NCBI GenBank assembly: GCA_951213105.1
Contig: OX578146.1
Coordinates: forward strand, 110,690,195-110,754,194
Reading direction: 5' to 3'
Source of the DNA: Amaurobius ferox
Lineage: Eukaryota > Arthropoda > Arachnida > Araneae > Amaurobiidae
DNA: 64,000 nt
Shown: piece by piece, positions 12,438-23,694 of the stretch
Numbering within the stretch: position 1 is the stretch's first letter
Layout of the letters: each line of letters opens with the position of its first letter
Translations under genes and position numbers: made by a program
Notes under the pieces: model-generated
Seen by the model: only the letters and a program-made list of their open reading frames with translations
Databases searched by the model: none
Told to the model about the DNA's origin: nothing

Positions 12438-13540
12438 GGGTGGGGGATAGCATCATATAATCTACATGATAATAATCATATATCTACATGATAAATTAAA
12501 ATGTTCTTTTAAGAAAACAGGGACTAAATTTATCAAGTGAATCAAAATACAAGCATATTTTCATTAACATTGAAAATTTACTGGGGAAATTTTGTATTTA
12601 AGCAGGAGAAATTCTACCACAATTACTTACCATCAATGGTAGCACAGTGTGTCATACAAAACTATATGGATTAAACAAATATACATCTGATAACTTCCAA
12701 ATCACATACATTTTGTTAACCTGACATATTTCTTAATTTGCTTTTGTTTGTCGACACATATAAACAGTATAAACCCTCAATATGTCAAATATTGAGTGAG
12801 CAAATTTTAAGATGTTCCAAATTAACCAACAATATATTTGGACCTTCATTAAGCTTACGCTCGAAATTTTCACCTATAAGTTTATGTAAAAATAAGTTTA
12901 TGTCACCTATAAGTTTATATAAATATTTTTTACATTCTTGTTAATAAATATGCAATTTAGACGTTAAATGAAACGATTACTGTACATTTTAATAAACTGC
13001 TCGCATAATTTAAGATAAATTGGTTTTGTACTTGGAACGCCAAATACAATTTACGGGTCGTGGCGGAACTTACGCTTTATAAACACTGATACAAATGTGA
13101 TAACGCAAGAGAATATAGTTTCTCAAAATACAGGAAATAATGTTGATAATGAATTAAATATTGTAGTAATGATTACAGATATTATCAACCAATGAAAATA
13201 GTTCGTAACTGCACTTTAATTATAGAAGAACAATAATAAGTTAAAACGCGATAATTGGATTCATCATACAAACAACAATATGGCAAGAATTATTAAATTT
13301 GCAATACCACAGATATACATTATATTTATTCAAATGCATCTAATATTGCTTATACATAATTTAAGGAGAATTATCATCATTACACAGTGTTATTAAAAAC
13401 ATTAAAAACCAAATATTACCGATAGTACACAAAATTAAACAATCCAGTTGCCAAATAAATTTTGACAAGATATAACTAGTCGTTTAACGAATAATATAAA
13501 TCGAAATGTTACTCGAATATCATGAAGTCGATCTTACTCA
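12438..13540. other. AT-rich intergenic DNA
   Basis: No gene seen. Minor local duplications (aagtttatgtaaaaat / cacctataagttta near 12870-12920) only. Confidence 0.5.
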
Positions 13541-13543
13541 AGT

Positions 13544-13574
13544 CTAGGCGTACATCAATATGATGTACGCCTAG
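13544..13574. repeat. Hairpin, 14-bp perfect arms, 3-nt loop
   Basis: Arms ctaggcgtacatca (13544-13557) and its complement (13561-13574) with loop ata. Confidence 0.95.
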
Positions 13575-13646
13575 CTCAAGATCACAAATTCTTCAGTGGC
13601 AAGATTCTGGGGACAGATAGACGCCGGCCTTTTATAATCCATCGGC

Positions 13647-13689
13647 CGAATTTATAATGAATGAATATAGTGTATTCATTATAAATTCG
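13647..13689. repeat. Hairpin, 16-bp perfect arms
   Basis: Arms cgaatttataatgaat (13647-13662) and its complement (13674-13689) separated by 11 nt, about 75 bp after another hairpin. Confidence 0.95.
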
Positions 13690-13964
13690 TTTATTCTATT
13701 ACAGTAAATGTACTACAATACAGTTGTGCTGAATCACACTCCAGATATTTGAGTATAGAGAAATATTTTAATGGGAATATCTATGCTTGGGGCTAAGACA
13801 TCTATACTATGGTAAAATTAGAGCGTTTAGATATTTAGGATACTTATATCTCCGAAACTAATTGATAAAAATGTAAACAATTTTTACATGTTTTGACGGA
13901 TTATAAATATATACCAATAATTCTGTTATTTTAATATTTTGAATATTTGTTTTTAAAGAAAGAA

Positions 13965-16670
13965 GGAAAGTGCAATTTCAGTTATCCAATATTTTCTAAT
14001 TTAGAGGGTGCCGCAAACCAAAATGTTCGATTTTCCAAATAAATGAGAAAAACAGCCTTTAAATTTTGATAGAGGCTTGAAATTTGGTATATGAGCTAAT
14101 CATTTAATGAAAACACCCAAAACGAATAGAGATTCTCAGAAATGTACGATTCTCAGAATGTTCGGTGCTCCAGAGAAAAACGTTCGAAATGTAAAATGAT
14201 AAAAAACATGCTTCGGGATGAGATAGAAATTTCAAATTTGGTGTACTGGTATATAATTTGGAAGGAAAAAGTGTACAATTGCAGTTTTCCAATATTTGCT
14301 ACTTTAGGGGGTGCCGCACACCAAAATTTTTGATTTTCGGAAAAACGGAGAAACGCCCCTTTGAAAACGTGATAGGGGCTTGTTATTTTATATATGGTTG
14401 AATCATCTGATAGAAATCCCAAGAATAATTTAGATTTTCAAAAATTTTCATCTAAGGGGATGGGTACTCCACACATTAGCCCATTGGTTAGCGCGCTGGA
14501 GTTGCACTCGGTAGGCCCGGGTTCGATTCCAGCCACTGCCAAAACTGCCGCCGTGTTCACGCGGAGTACGATCACGTTAAACATGTGGGTCCGTAAGTCC
14601 TTCCGAGAGGTTGGTGGTAGGGGAAGGAGGGTACGGTCCCTGTGGATGCCTCCTTTATAATGTGATAGCGGCTTGAAATTTGATATATGGACTACTCATT
14701 TGATAATAAAAAACCAAGATGAATACAGTTTTTCACAATGTTCATTTAAGGGAATGCTACACTGAAAAACGTTCGAAAGGTGAAATGATAGTAAAAGCAT
14801 GCTTCACGATAGGCTAAAGACTTCAAATTTGTTGTACGGGTAGATAGTTTGGAAGTTAGAAAGTATACAATTTTAGATTTTCAATATTTACTTTGGGGTG
14901 ACGCCCATCAAAATGTTCGGTTTTTCGAATAAGTTATGTACGCTTTCTTTTAAATGTGATAGAGGCTTGATATTTGGTATATGGGCCAATCATCTGATAA
15001 AAAACCCAAGACGAATAGAGTTTTTCCTAAATGTCCATTTATATATGTGCTCCACACTAAAACGTTCGAATGGGGAAATGATAAAATAGCATGCTTCGGG
15101 ATGAGATGGAGACTTTAATTTTGTGTACTGGTAGATAGTTCGAAAAGATAAAGTGCTCAATTTAAGTTTTTCAACAGTTTCTTCTGGGGTTCTGCACACC
15201 AAAATATTTGATTTGCCGAATAAATATGAAACGCGAATTATTCAAAAATTCACATTATTCGAGGGGTTGCTTATTGCGAGACCGTTGATTTTCAACGGGT
15301 ATTCAGCTAGTATATACTAATTGCCAAGTGTCCGTCTGTCCGTCTATATGTCTGTCTGTCGCGCTTTTTTAGGCACTTCTCGAGTAATAGAGATTTGTGA
15401 TTTGGTACACGAATCGATCGTTCTATAAAACCCCCTGGAAAAATCGAATTTTTCGGAAATTTCTGTAGAGGGTGTGTTTCCCACCAAAACATCCGAAAAG
15501 TGAAATGATAAGAAAGCATATTTTGCGATGAAATAGATATTTCAAATGTATAGGATGTGTAAACCGTTCGAAAGGGGAAAAGTCTGTTTAGATTTTCGAT
15601 ATTTGCTACTTTAGGGGGTGCCACACTTCAAAATTTTTTATTTGCCGAACAAATGAGAAACGCTTGCTCTAAAATTCGATAGAGGTTTGAAATTCGGAAT
15701 ATGGGCTAATCATTTGATGAAAACACTCAAGACGAATATAGATTTTCAAAAATATTCGTTTAAGGGGGGGGGGGGTGCTTCAGAGAAAAACTTTCGAAAG
15801 GTGAATTGATAAAAAAACATGCTTCTGGATGAGATAGAGATTTCAAATTTGGTGCACGGATAGATAGTTTGGAAGAAAGAAAGTGTGCAATTTCAATTTT
15901 CTAATATTTTCCACTTTAGGGGGGGTGTCGCACACCAAAATGTTCGATTTTCGGAATTAAGGAGAAACGCTCCTTTTAAAATGTGATAGGGCTTGATATT
16001 TGGTATATGCGCCAATTATCTAATAGAAAACCCAAAAAGAATGGAATTTTTCAAAAATTTTCTTTTAAGGGGGTGAGTACTCCACACAAAAACATTCGAA
16101 AGGGGAAATGATTGAAAAAGCATGTTTTGCGATGAGATAGAGACTTCAAATTTGGTGCACGGATAGATAGTTATAATGGACGAAAGTGTGCAATTTCAGT
16201 TTTCCAATGTTTGCTATTGTAGGGAGTGCCGCACACTAAACTATTCGACTTAACGAACAAATGAAAAACGTCTCCTTCACAATGTGATATAGGCTTGAAA
16301 TTTGGTATATGGGCTAATCATTTTATAAAAAAAACCAAGATGAATACAGTTTTTCACAATGTTCATTTAAGGGGATGCTACACAGTAAAACGTTCGAAAA
16401 GTGAAATGGTAGTAAAAGCATGCTTCGCGATAGGATAAACACTTCAAATTTGGTGTACGGGTAGACAGTTTGAAAGGAAGAAAGTTTTCAATTTCAGATT
16501 TCGAATATTCGCTACTTTAGGGAGTGCCGCACACCAAAATATTCGATTTTCCGAATACGTTATACACGATTCCTTTTAAATGTGAAAGAGGCTTGATATT
16601 TGGTATATGGACCAATCATCTGATAAAAAACCCAAGACGAATATAGTTTTCCCTAAATTTCCATTTATAG
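13965..16670 (+). repeat. Degenerate ~300-bp tandem repeat (satellite-like)
   Basis: The block reading roughly gccgcacaccaaaatgttcg recurs near 14008, 14308, 14893, 15186, 15610, 15920, 16223 and 16520. Spacing is about 293-310 bp except where other DNA is inserted (a SINE piece at 14473-14655; extra sequence at 15300-15470). Each monomer also carries the motifs ggcttgaaatttggtatatg, aaaacccaagacgaata, gttcgaaaggtgaaatgat and gcatgcttcgggatgagat in the same order. Monomers differ substantially, so the array is old. There are no long ORFs. Confidence 0.85.
14487..14655 (+). mobile_element. SINE fragment inside the satellite
   Basis: tRNA-like head (tagcccattggttagcgcgc, B box ggttcgattcc) and part of the body, cut off after ccctgtggatgcctcc. 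The 3' third and (CAA)n tail are missing, so it is 3'-truncated. It interrupts one satellite monomer. The ORF across it is a shadow. Confidence 0.85.
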
Positions 16671-16671
16671 C

Positions 16672-17732
16672 TAATAAATTGTAATTGCAAATATCATCAG
16701 TGATTGCTTTTTATACGGTTTTTGGCCTAGGGACAATTAAAAACCGAATTAGTGTTTGTTTTTATAAGGTTTTGGGTTCATTATACTGGATTGAATTGTG
16801 GCGATGTATTGTTTACATCGGGTGGCGGTTGGGACCACAATGAAAAAATTTAATCACTGAAAAAATAAAAAAATAAATAGAAATAAAGTTATGGAGATTA
16901 TCGCGGTGCATTTATGCATCGGGTGGTGGTGGGACAATCTTAAAAACTTTTTATTCGCTGAGCAGCATCTTTAAAGCAGCATCGTTATTTCTTAAATACT
17001 AAATTCACATTCAACATCATCAGTCTCAAAAATACTTTCATGTCATTCGCGATGCAATACTAAAAATGCAGACAAACGGATACAATGTCATTTATCTAAA
17101 ACAAAAAAAAGAGGAGCATACCTCTATAAAAAGCATAGGAGCAGCTGATCCCGGCTGTGAGTACACATCAAATTGGATCCCTTTCCTAGAGTTACAAATG
17201 CAGAAATCCTCAGAATCTCACGGTTCACAATCATTAGAATAAATGCACTTTACATATCAATTTTCAAGAACCCCCAATAGAACATTATTTTTCATCTTAA
17301 AATTTCATTATTAGTTTTAACGTTATTAAACTAAACCAAGCTTTGTTAACTCCACGGGGTTGAGGGCGCGGTAGTCCAGTGGTTAGCTAGCGGGAATTGC
17401 ACTCGGTAGGCTCGGGTTCGACTCCCGTCACTGCCAAAACTGCCGTTGTATTCACGCGGAGTACGATCACGTTAAACATGTGAGTCCGTATGTCCTTTCG
17501 AGAGATTGGTGGTAGGGGAAGGAAGGTACGGTCCCTGTGGATGCCTCCCCCACTGGGTTCCGGTCTAAATTGGGTGGCACTTCCTGGCCGTTCAATTAGT
17601 TACCTTACAGATTTCTGGTAGGTCGGATGGTCTGGGTCTCAACAACAACTCCACGGGGTTATTGCGCCAGCGAGTTTGCCACGGCCTGAATTTTCAAGGG
17701 TAGCGAACAGACTGGTCGCCGAAGGCGGCTAG
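16672..17732 (+). mobile_element. 5'-truncated Helitron copy
   Basis: It shares a long block with the Helitron copy ending at 23694 (gcatttatgcatcgggtggt, aagcagcatcgttatttctt, and the region to 17347). It ends GGCGGCTAG with CTAG at 17729-17732 followed by T. The left part is missing and the sequence joins directly to the satellite. A complete SINE is inserted at 17362. Confidence 0.75.
17362..17646 (+). mobile_element. Full-length tRNA-derived SINE with 14-bp target duplication
   Basis: tRNA-like head with A box (gtagtccagtggttagc) and B box (ggttcgactcc), body, and a short tail tcaacaac. The flanks carry the identical direct repeat aactccacggggtt at 17348-17361 and 17647-17660. The related Helitron at 23608-23625 has the same site unoccupied, which confirms the insertion boundaries. 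Confidence 0.95.
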
Positions 17733-18295
17733 TGTGGAATAACGAAATATTACCTGTCTGTCATGACCGCTTATTAATCCAAAATTGCTCAACTGATTTA
17801 GATACTTTTTTCACTGTAATATTAAACTTAAAAAGGAGTAAGTGTATGACTAAAAATAATTCAGATTTTGTACCGTTTTACTATATAAAAGTGAAAATTT
17901 AAAAATTTGTATCTATGTTAAATATTCCCTGAAATACACTTATTTTGCCAAACTATTTTTTGAACAATGAGACTAGATTCGGAGAATGTTTTAATATATG
18001 TTTTATCTTCCTACACCTCGCCGCGGAACAACGGGAATTTAAATGCCTTTTTTTATCGGTTTTTTATGATTGCTTTTAAATCCAAAATGAATCAACTGAT
18101 TTACATATTTCTGTCTGGTTTGTTAATCGTACTCTTAATAAGGAATACACTAATAGCTAAATTATTTCAGATTTTGGACTGAATAAATTTAATTTTAAGT
18201 CAGTAATAGCCCGGGCAACGTCAACATTTCAGCTAATACTGGAGTAAAATTCACATGGTATGAAATCGGAAGTATTTTTTGCGAAGCGTCTACTG
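17733..18295. other. Intergenic DNA, eroded repeat pieces
   Basis: Two related chunks (aatccaaaattgctcaactgattta near 17779 and aatccaaaatgaatcaactgattta near 18079) suggest an old repeat. No gene seen. Confidence 0.45.
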
Positions 18296-18450
18296 AAATT
18301 TATATACTGGAACAAAAACGCCATTCTTTATATACTGGAACAGAAACAATAATCTTTATATATTAATCTTTATATACTGGAACAGAAACGCCAATCTTTA
18401 TATACTGGAACAAAAAGTCAAACTTTATATACTGGAACAAAAACGCCATT
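18296..18450 (+). repeat. Short tandem repeat, ~27-30 bp unit
   Basis: Five imperfect copies of tttatatactggaacaaaa followed by a variable acgccatt-type spacer. Confidence 0.85.
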
Positions 18451-18810
18451 CCATGGAAAGATCTCACCACCAATTACAAGAAACAGAAACCTCTTTCCAA
18501 AAAGTTATAAAATGTCAAACATTTTTTACGCTATATTTCCGTAAAACCGAAGCTGTATTTTCAGGTCTAGGGTACACTGAGAAGAATCCAAACCCTGATT
18601 TGAAGAAAATAATTTCTTTTCTATTTAGAAGAACGTAATATCCGTCTGTTTTTATTTTCTTAATGCTTACTTCTTTTGTTTACTTTCATATAATTTGAAT
18701 ATCTATAAATATTTGTATTATGGTATGCTTTAAACTAATTTATATTTAAGATTTTCTTTTTTTTTTAATTATTTAACTTCTTAGTTTACATTTCAATAAC
18801 TTTGATATTT
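18451..18810. other. AT-rich intergenic DNA
   Basis: A 61-codon open frame occurs at its start but shows no recognisable protein feature. Nothing else is seen. Confidence 0.4.
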
Positions 18811-19594
18811 ACTTTCTCTTTCTCATACGATGTAATAAAGTACAGAGAAAGTATTGTTCGAAATTGAGGTTCTGATACCAATATATGTTTTAAGATCGCC
18901 TGAACACGTTTTGACTATTTTTGGAGTGATGTCCGTCTGTCTATGGTTGATTTCTTGTGTGCATGATAGCAGCCACAAATATTAATGGGTTTCCACGAAA
19001 CTTTATGTCCGGCTTTGTTACAAAAAAAAATCTAGAACTAGATAGATTTTTTTAAATTTGAGCGCAAACTTCAAAATGTTATAGCTTTTTAACGTGGTCC
19101 CATAGGAATTTGACATAATCATGCATAAAAAGGTTTATTTGACATAATCATGACAAAATTTGACATAATCATGCATAAAAAGGTTTATTTGACATAATCA
19201 TGACAAAATTTGACATGATCATGCATAAAAAGGTTTATTTGACATAATCATTACAAAATTTGACATAATTATGCATAAAAAGGTTTATTTATGGGTGAAT
19301 GATCACAAGACTTAATAGTTCCAATCATTGTAGTGAAAAATAACTGAGATACAATTTTTTTTGTTCATGACGTTATCAACCCCCTTTGGAGGGGGGTGGG
19401 GGGCAAGTTCCTCACCCTCGCCTGTGGATACATTCTCAAGTATGGTATTAATCGAAATATTTTTTCAAGCCCTCTAAAGTGAAGGGTAACACGCTATAGT
19501 TATAATCATTTGGACCCACGATATCGAGTTTTCAATTTTTCCTTGTAAAATTTGAGAAAAAAAATTTGGATTTGGGTATGAGAAAGTCTAGTTG
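18811..19594 (+). repeat. Dispersed repeat family F2, most complete copy
   Basis: Bounded by actttctcttt...catac at the left and gtatgagaaagt at the right, which are inverted relative to each other. Interior landmarks are tggttgatttcttgtgtgca, gcagccacaaatattaatgg, ttatgtccggctttgt and tcgaaatattttttcaagcc. Related copies occur at about 46629-47222 (minus), 52330-52750 (plus, partial) and 54150-54778 (minus). It is non-coding; the class is unknown, perhaps a non-autonomous DNA transposon. Confidence 0.65.
19112..19290 (+). repeat. ~52-bp tandem repeat inside F2
   Basis: About 3.5 copies of a unit joining gacataatcatgcataaaa, aggtttatttgacataatca and tgacaaaattt. The other F2 copies have only one such segment, so this is a local expansion. 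Confidence 0.9.
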
Positions 19595-20185
19595 AGCCCC
19601 AGTACAGTTAATTACATTTTCAAGTACTGTTTACTGTTCAATAATTTAAATTAAATATTTAAGTTATTGAAAAGTAAATAGTATTTCACTAATAAAATAT
19701 ATTATATTTTGAAGCAATTTAAATTTTAAAGTTCCTTGTTTACATTTAGAGTTCAAATAAACTTTACATATTTAGACATTTATAACGTAAATCACAATCG
19801 CCTAATCCAATGTTTAAATAAAAATATTTTAATAAGAAAATAACCGGCGTGCATTTTTTTTTCTTATATAAAATCATTTTACTTGCTAATCTAAACAAGC
19901 TCAGCATGGCAACTGCAACCGCAATCGTACAGTTATCGTACGGTATTGAAGAACTGGAGCCATGAAATGAAACAATTTAATGCTAACAATAAAAGCTCTT
20001 TTATGAAAACAATGTGATCATTTACGATTGCTTTGTTGCAATAATATATTTCAACAATGACTATATTTGCAAAAGTATCAACAATACTTTAAGATTTCTT
20101 TTCAGCCTAACTCTTAATGGTGAAGCTGTGTTTTATTTGGTCTCTTGACTGCGATTGTAAAATCTTGTGAATTTTAACTTGGAGG
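19595..20185. other. 5' flank of the repeat-protein gene
   Basis: AT-rich. A TATA-like ttatataaaatc lies at about 19864, roughly 320 bp before the ATG at 20186. That would be compatible with a promoter, but TATA-like strings are common here. Confidence 0.35.
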
Positions 20186-21499
20186 ATGATTTGGTTATTA
20201 ATTATCCTGCTTTTTGCGATGGCTTGTGCCTTTCCGGTATTTGTTATTGATTTTGTTTTCTGGTGTTTAATTTTGGGCTTATATGTCCTTATCATTCACC
20301 ACTTTCTGCAGGTCGAAGGGCAGACTGTTGCAGAACTTGGTACCTCGGAAGAGGGCAGTTCTGGGACAAGTTGTGTCCCCTGGGATCGCTTCAAAGTCCA
20401 GGAACTATCCCATCAAGGTGGTGCATGTGCTCAGAAGGATTTGGCTATCCACAGTCTTCTTGGTTCGGAGGAACTGGAGACTGGGGATGAGACCATATCT
20501 GCTGTATGTGCTCAGGAGGATTTGGCTATTCGCGGGCTTCTTGGTTCGGAGGAACTGGAGACCGAGGATGATGTCACTCCTGCTGTATGTGCTCAGGAGG
20601 ATTTGGCTGTTCGCGGGCTTCTTGGTTCGGAGGAACTGGAGACCGAGGATGATGTCACTCCTAGTGTATGTGCTCAGGAGGATTTGGTTATTCGCGGGCT
20701 CCTTGGTTTGGAGGAACTGGAGACCGAGGATGATGTCACTCCTAATGTATGTGCTCAGAAGGATTTGGCTATTCGCGGGCTCCTTGGTTTGGAGGAACTG
20801 GAGACCGAGGATGATGTCACTCCTAATGTATGTGCTCAGAAGGATTTGGCTATTCGCGGGCTTCTTGGTTCGGAGGAACTGGAGACCGAGGATGATGTCA
20901 CTCCTGCTGTATGTGCTCAGGAGGATTTGGCTGTTCGCGGGCTTCTTGGTTCGGAGGAACTGGAGACCGAGGATGATGTCACTCCTAGTGTATGTGCGCA
21001 GAAGGATTTGGCTATTCGCGGGCTTCTTGGTTCGGAGGAACTGGAGACCGAGGATGATGTCACTCCTAATGCATGTGCTCAGAAGGATTTGGCTATTCGC
21101 GGGCTTCTTGGTTCGGAGGAACTGGAGACCGAGGATCATGTCACTCCTGCTGTATGTGCTGAAAAGGACTTAGCAATCCACGGTTTTCTTGGTTCGGAGG
21201 AACTAGAGACCGAGGATGCCATTCCTGAATCGCACTCTGCTAACGATCATTTACCATTGGATACGGAAGTTGATGGTCTTCACCCGAAGGGGATGGGGCC
21301 CATCAACAAATCTATCCAGACGAATGTTCCAAGCAGTTATGTCCCACTTCATCCATCAGTAGCTCTTACTGGCCCTTGCCCGGAGGGGTGGAGACAGGAA
21401 GACATTCTGATTTTTGATGATGATGATGGTGATAGGTTCCTGGACATTCTTGGAGTTGCAGCTGTAGCTCTTTTAGTATATCTTGCTAATAGATCTTAA
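20186..21499 (+). CDS. Membrane protein with ten 27-residue acidic repeats, unknown function
   Basis: A 437-codon uninterrupted frame, not recognised. The ATG at 20186 has A at -3. Residues 2-42 are very hydrophobic (LLIILLFAMACAF, then FVFWCLILGLYVLII) and suggest a signal/anchor and membrane segment. Residues 81-350 (20426-21235) are ten consecutive 27-residue units of the form CAQ(E/K)DLAIRGLLGSEELE plus TEDDVTPxV, each with one Cys and a strongly acidic second half. The 81-bp units are nearly identical in DNA, while the first and last are most divergent. The C-terminus (about 420-435) has another hydrophobic stretch, ILGVAAVALLVYLA, ending in NRS. GC content is well above the flanks. A minus-strand frame across the repeats and a second plus-strand frame from 20283 are also open, a consequence of the 81-bp period. 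It could be a real single-exon gene, an exon, or a decaying tandem repeat. Synonymous changes between units would settle this. Confidence 0.6.
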   Translation: MIWLLIILLFAMACAFPVFVIDFVFWCLILGLYVLIIHHFLQVEGQTVAELGTSEEGSSGTSCVPWDRFKVQELSHQGGACAQKDLAIHSLLGSEELETGDETISAVCAQEDLAIRGLLGSEELETEDDVTPAVCAQEDLAVRGLLGSEELETEDDVTPSVCAQEDLVIRGLLGLEELETEDDVTPNVCAQKDLAIRGLLGLEELETEDDVTPNVCAQKDLAIRGLLGSEELETEDDVTPAVCAQEDLAVRGLLGSEELETEDDVTPSVCAQKDLAIRGLLGSEELETEDDVTPNACAQKDLAIRGLLGSEELETEDHVTPAVCAEKDLAIHGFLGSEELETEDAIPESHSANDHLPLDTEVDGLHPKGMGPINKSIQTNVPSSYVPLHPSVALTGPCPEGWRQEDILIFDDDDGDRFLDILGVAAVALLVYLANRS

Positions 21500-21753
21500 G
21501 ATGGAGGACTTCAATGGTGCAGTCCTCTGTATCCCAGAAGCCCTCCGTCGGAGCCGTTGTAAGCTGCCATCCCAGTTCAAGATCTTTTATGGGGTGTGTA
21601 GTGGAAACGGCTCTTGGGGAGCGATGACAGTTTACCTCCACGTGGTGCTCCCTGGGCAACGTTGTCGAATTGGCAACGGCAGAAAGACTGTCAAAGCAAA
21701 TTAAGATGAAATTACAAATTCCCTCTGTCTAAGACGAAGGACTGACTTGGAAA
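21500..21753 (+). other. 3' flank of the repeat-protein gene
   Basis: GC content stays raised to about 21700, and a 73-codon frame (21483-21704) overlaps the stop of the preceding gene. This may be 3' UTR. No AATAAA precedes the Helitron start at 21754. Confidence 0.4.
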
Positions 21754-23694
21754 TCTATATAATAAAAGGCAATGTCTGTGTGACTTATATACTATAGGCT
21801 CAGCGACTGCGCGTCGCAGAGGTACGAAATTTGGCAATCGGAGACCCGGAGGGATGGGGTGGGAAGGGGACACGTGAAAGCCGATTTTTGAAATTTGAAA
21901 TTTTTTGTTATTCAATGTTTTATGCGATTTCAACCATTTTGCCCCTTTTTTCTCCACTATCCAGACATCGTAGAAAAAAACAAATCACACGATCAAAAGG
22001 AGCAGACACTTGCGAGTAAAAATATATCAATTTCAAATCTCAGGGACAAATTTTAATATTTTTTAAAGATTTTAAAACAAAAGTCACTTTCGGCTAAGAA
22101 ATCCGACCTTTCGTTTTTAAATCCTCGCGTCGGGAAAAGTACAGACAATTTCGAATAATAATTTATATTTTTAGCAAGTTCAAAGATCAGGCTTTCTTAC
22201 AAGCCCAGTCTGGTCATGAAATAATAAAAAGTAGCCGCACGATCCGGTTTTTAATGAAGTAGTGATTCTTAATTTTTCGGCAAAACAGCGAAAGAAGTTT
22301 TTTATCCACATGCGCTCACAGAAGCACGGTGTTTCTATGGAGAAAAAACTAAATAAAATGAAAGTTATGGAAATTGTCGCGGTGCATTTATGCATTGGGT
22401 TAGAAAATTGTAATATTTTAAATGATGGAATTAAGAGATTAGCATATGGTCATTATAAAATTTAAATGATTGAATTAGGGTGGATTGAATTGTGGTGATG
22501 TATTGTATACATCGAGCGGTGGTAACAGTATACAGAGTGAAATTTTTAAATTTATATGAAATTATTATATTTATTATATTTGCAAATGTCATCAGTAATT
22601 GCTTTTTATACGGCTTTTGGCCTAAGGACAATTAAAAACCGAATAAGTGTTTGCTTTTTATATTGTTTTTGACCTAGGGACAATTTAAAACCGAATAAGT
22701 GTTTGTTTTTTATACGGTTTTTGGCCTAGGAGCAATTAAACACCGAATTAGTGTTTGGTGGTATCTGGCTGGTATATTTGGACCATGCTCTTGAAACCCA
22801 TGCGAATATCCTGATGAGGATACCCTAGGGGTATGGCCAAAATGGGTATGCAGTGGTGTGGGTATTAAATTATATTTGCAAATGTTATCAGTGATTGCTT
22901 TTCATACGGTTTTTGACCTAGGGACAATTAAAATCCGAATAATTGTTTGTTTTTTGTACGGTTTTTGACCTAGGGACAATTAAAAACCGAATTAGTGTTT
23001 GTTTTTATAAGGTTTTGGGTTCATTATACTGGATTGAATTGTGGCGATGTATTGTTTGCATCGGGTGGCGGTTGGGACTACAATGAAAAAATTTAAACAC
23101 TGAAGAAATAAAAAAATAAATAGAAATAAAGTTATGGAGATTATCGCGGTGCATTTATGCATCGGGTGGTAGTGGGACAATCTTAAAAAAAAAAAACTTT
23201 TTTTGCTGAGCAGCATCTTTAAAGCAGCATCGTTATTTCTTAAATACTAAATTCACATTCAACATCATCAGTCTCAAAAATACTTTCATGTCATTTGCGA
23301 TGCAATACTAAAAATGCAGACAAACGCTTACAATTTCATTTATGTAACACAAAAAATAGAGGAGCATACCTTTACAAAAAACATAGGAACCCGGCTGTGA
23401 GTACACATCAAAGCTGTTAGTACATATCAATCACATCCCTTTCCTGGGGTTACAGGTACAGAAATCCTCAGAATCTCACAGTTCACAAACATTAGAATAA
23501 ATTCACTTTACAAATCCATTTTTAAGACCCCCCCCCCCCTTAGAACATTATTTTTCATCTTAAAATTCCATTATCAGTTTTAACGTCATTAAACCAAAAC
23601 AAACTTTGTTAACTCCACGGGGTTATGGTCCCAGCGAGTTTGCCACGATCAGTTTTCATTGGTAGCGAACAGTCTGGTCGCCAGAGGCGGTGAG
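21754..23694 (+). mobile_element. Non-autonomous Helitron, full-length
   Basis: It starts A|TCTATATAATAAAAGGCAA, and the first ~350 bp match the 5' ends of the Helitron units at 4276, 7050 and 7813. It ends ggtcgccagaggcgg followed by TGAG where CTAG is expected, so the 3' end has mutated. It has no protein gene and no SINE. The sequence at 23608-23635 is the empty form of the SINE insertion site at 17348. Confidence 0.75.

Noticed and set aside
20405..21139. Minus-strand 244-codon ORF and plus-strand 296-codon ORF across the repeat gene
   Set aside because: Both are explained by an 81-bp repeat divisible by three. Only the 437-codon frame has a start context, non-repeat ends and membrane segments.
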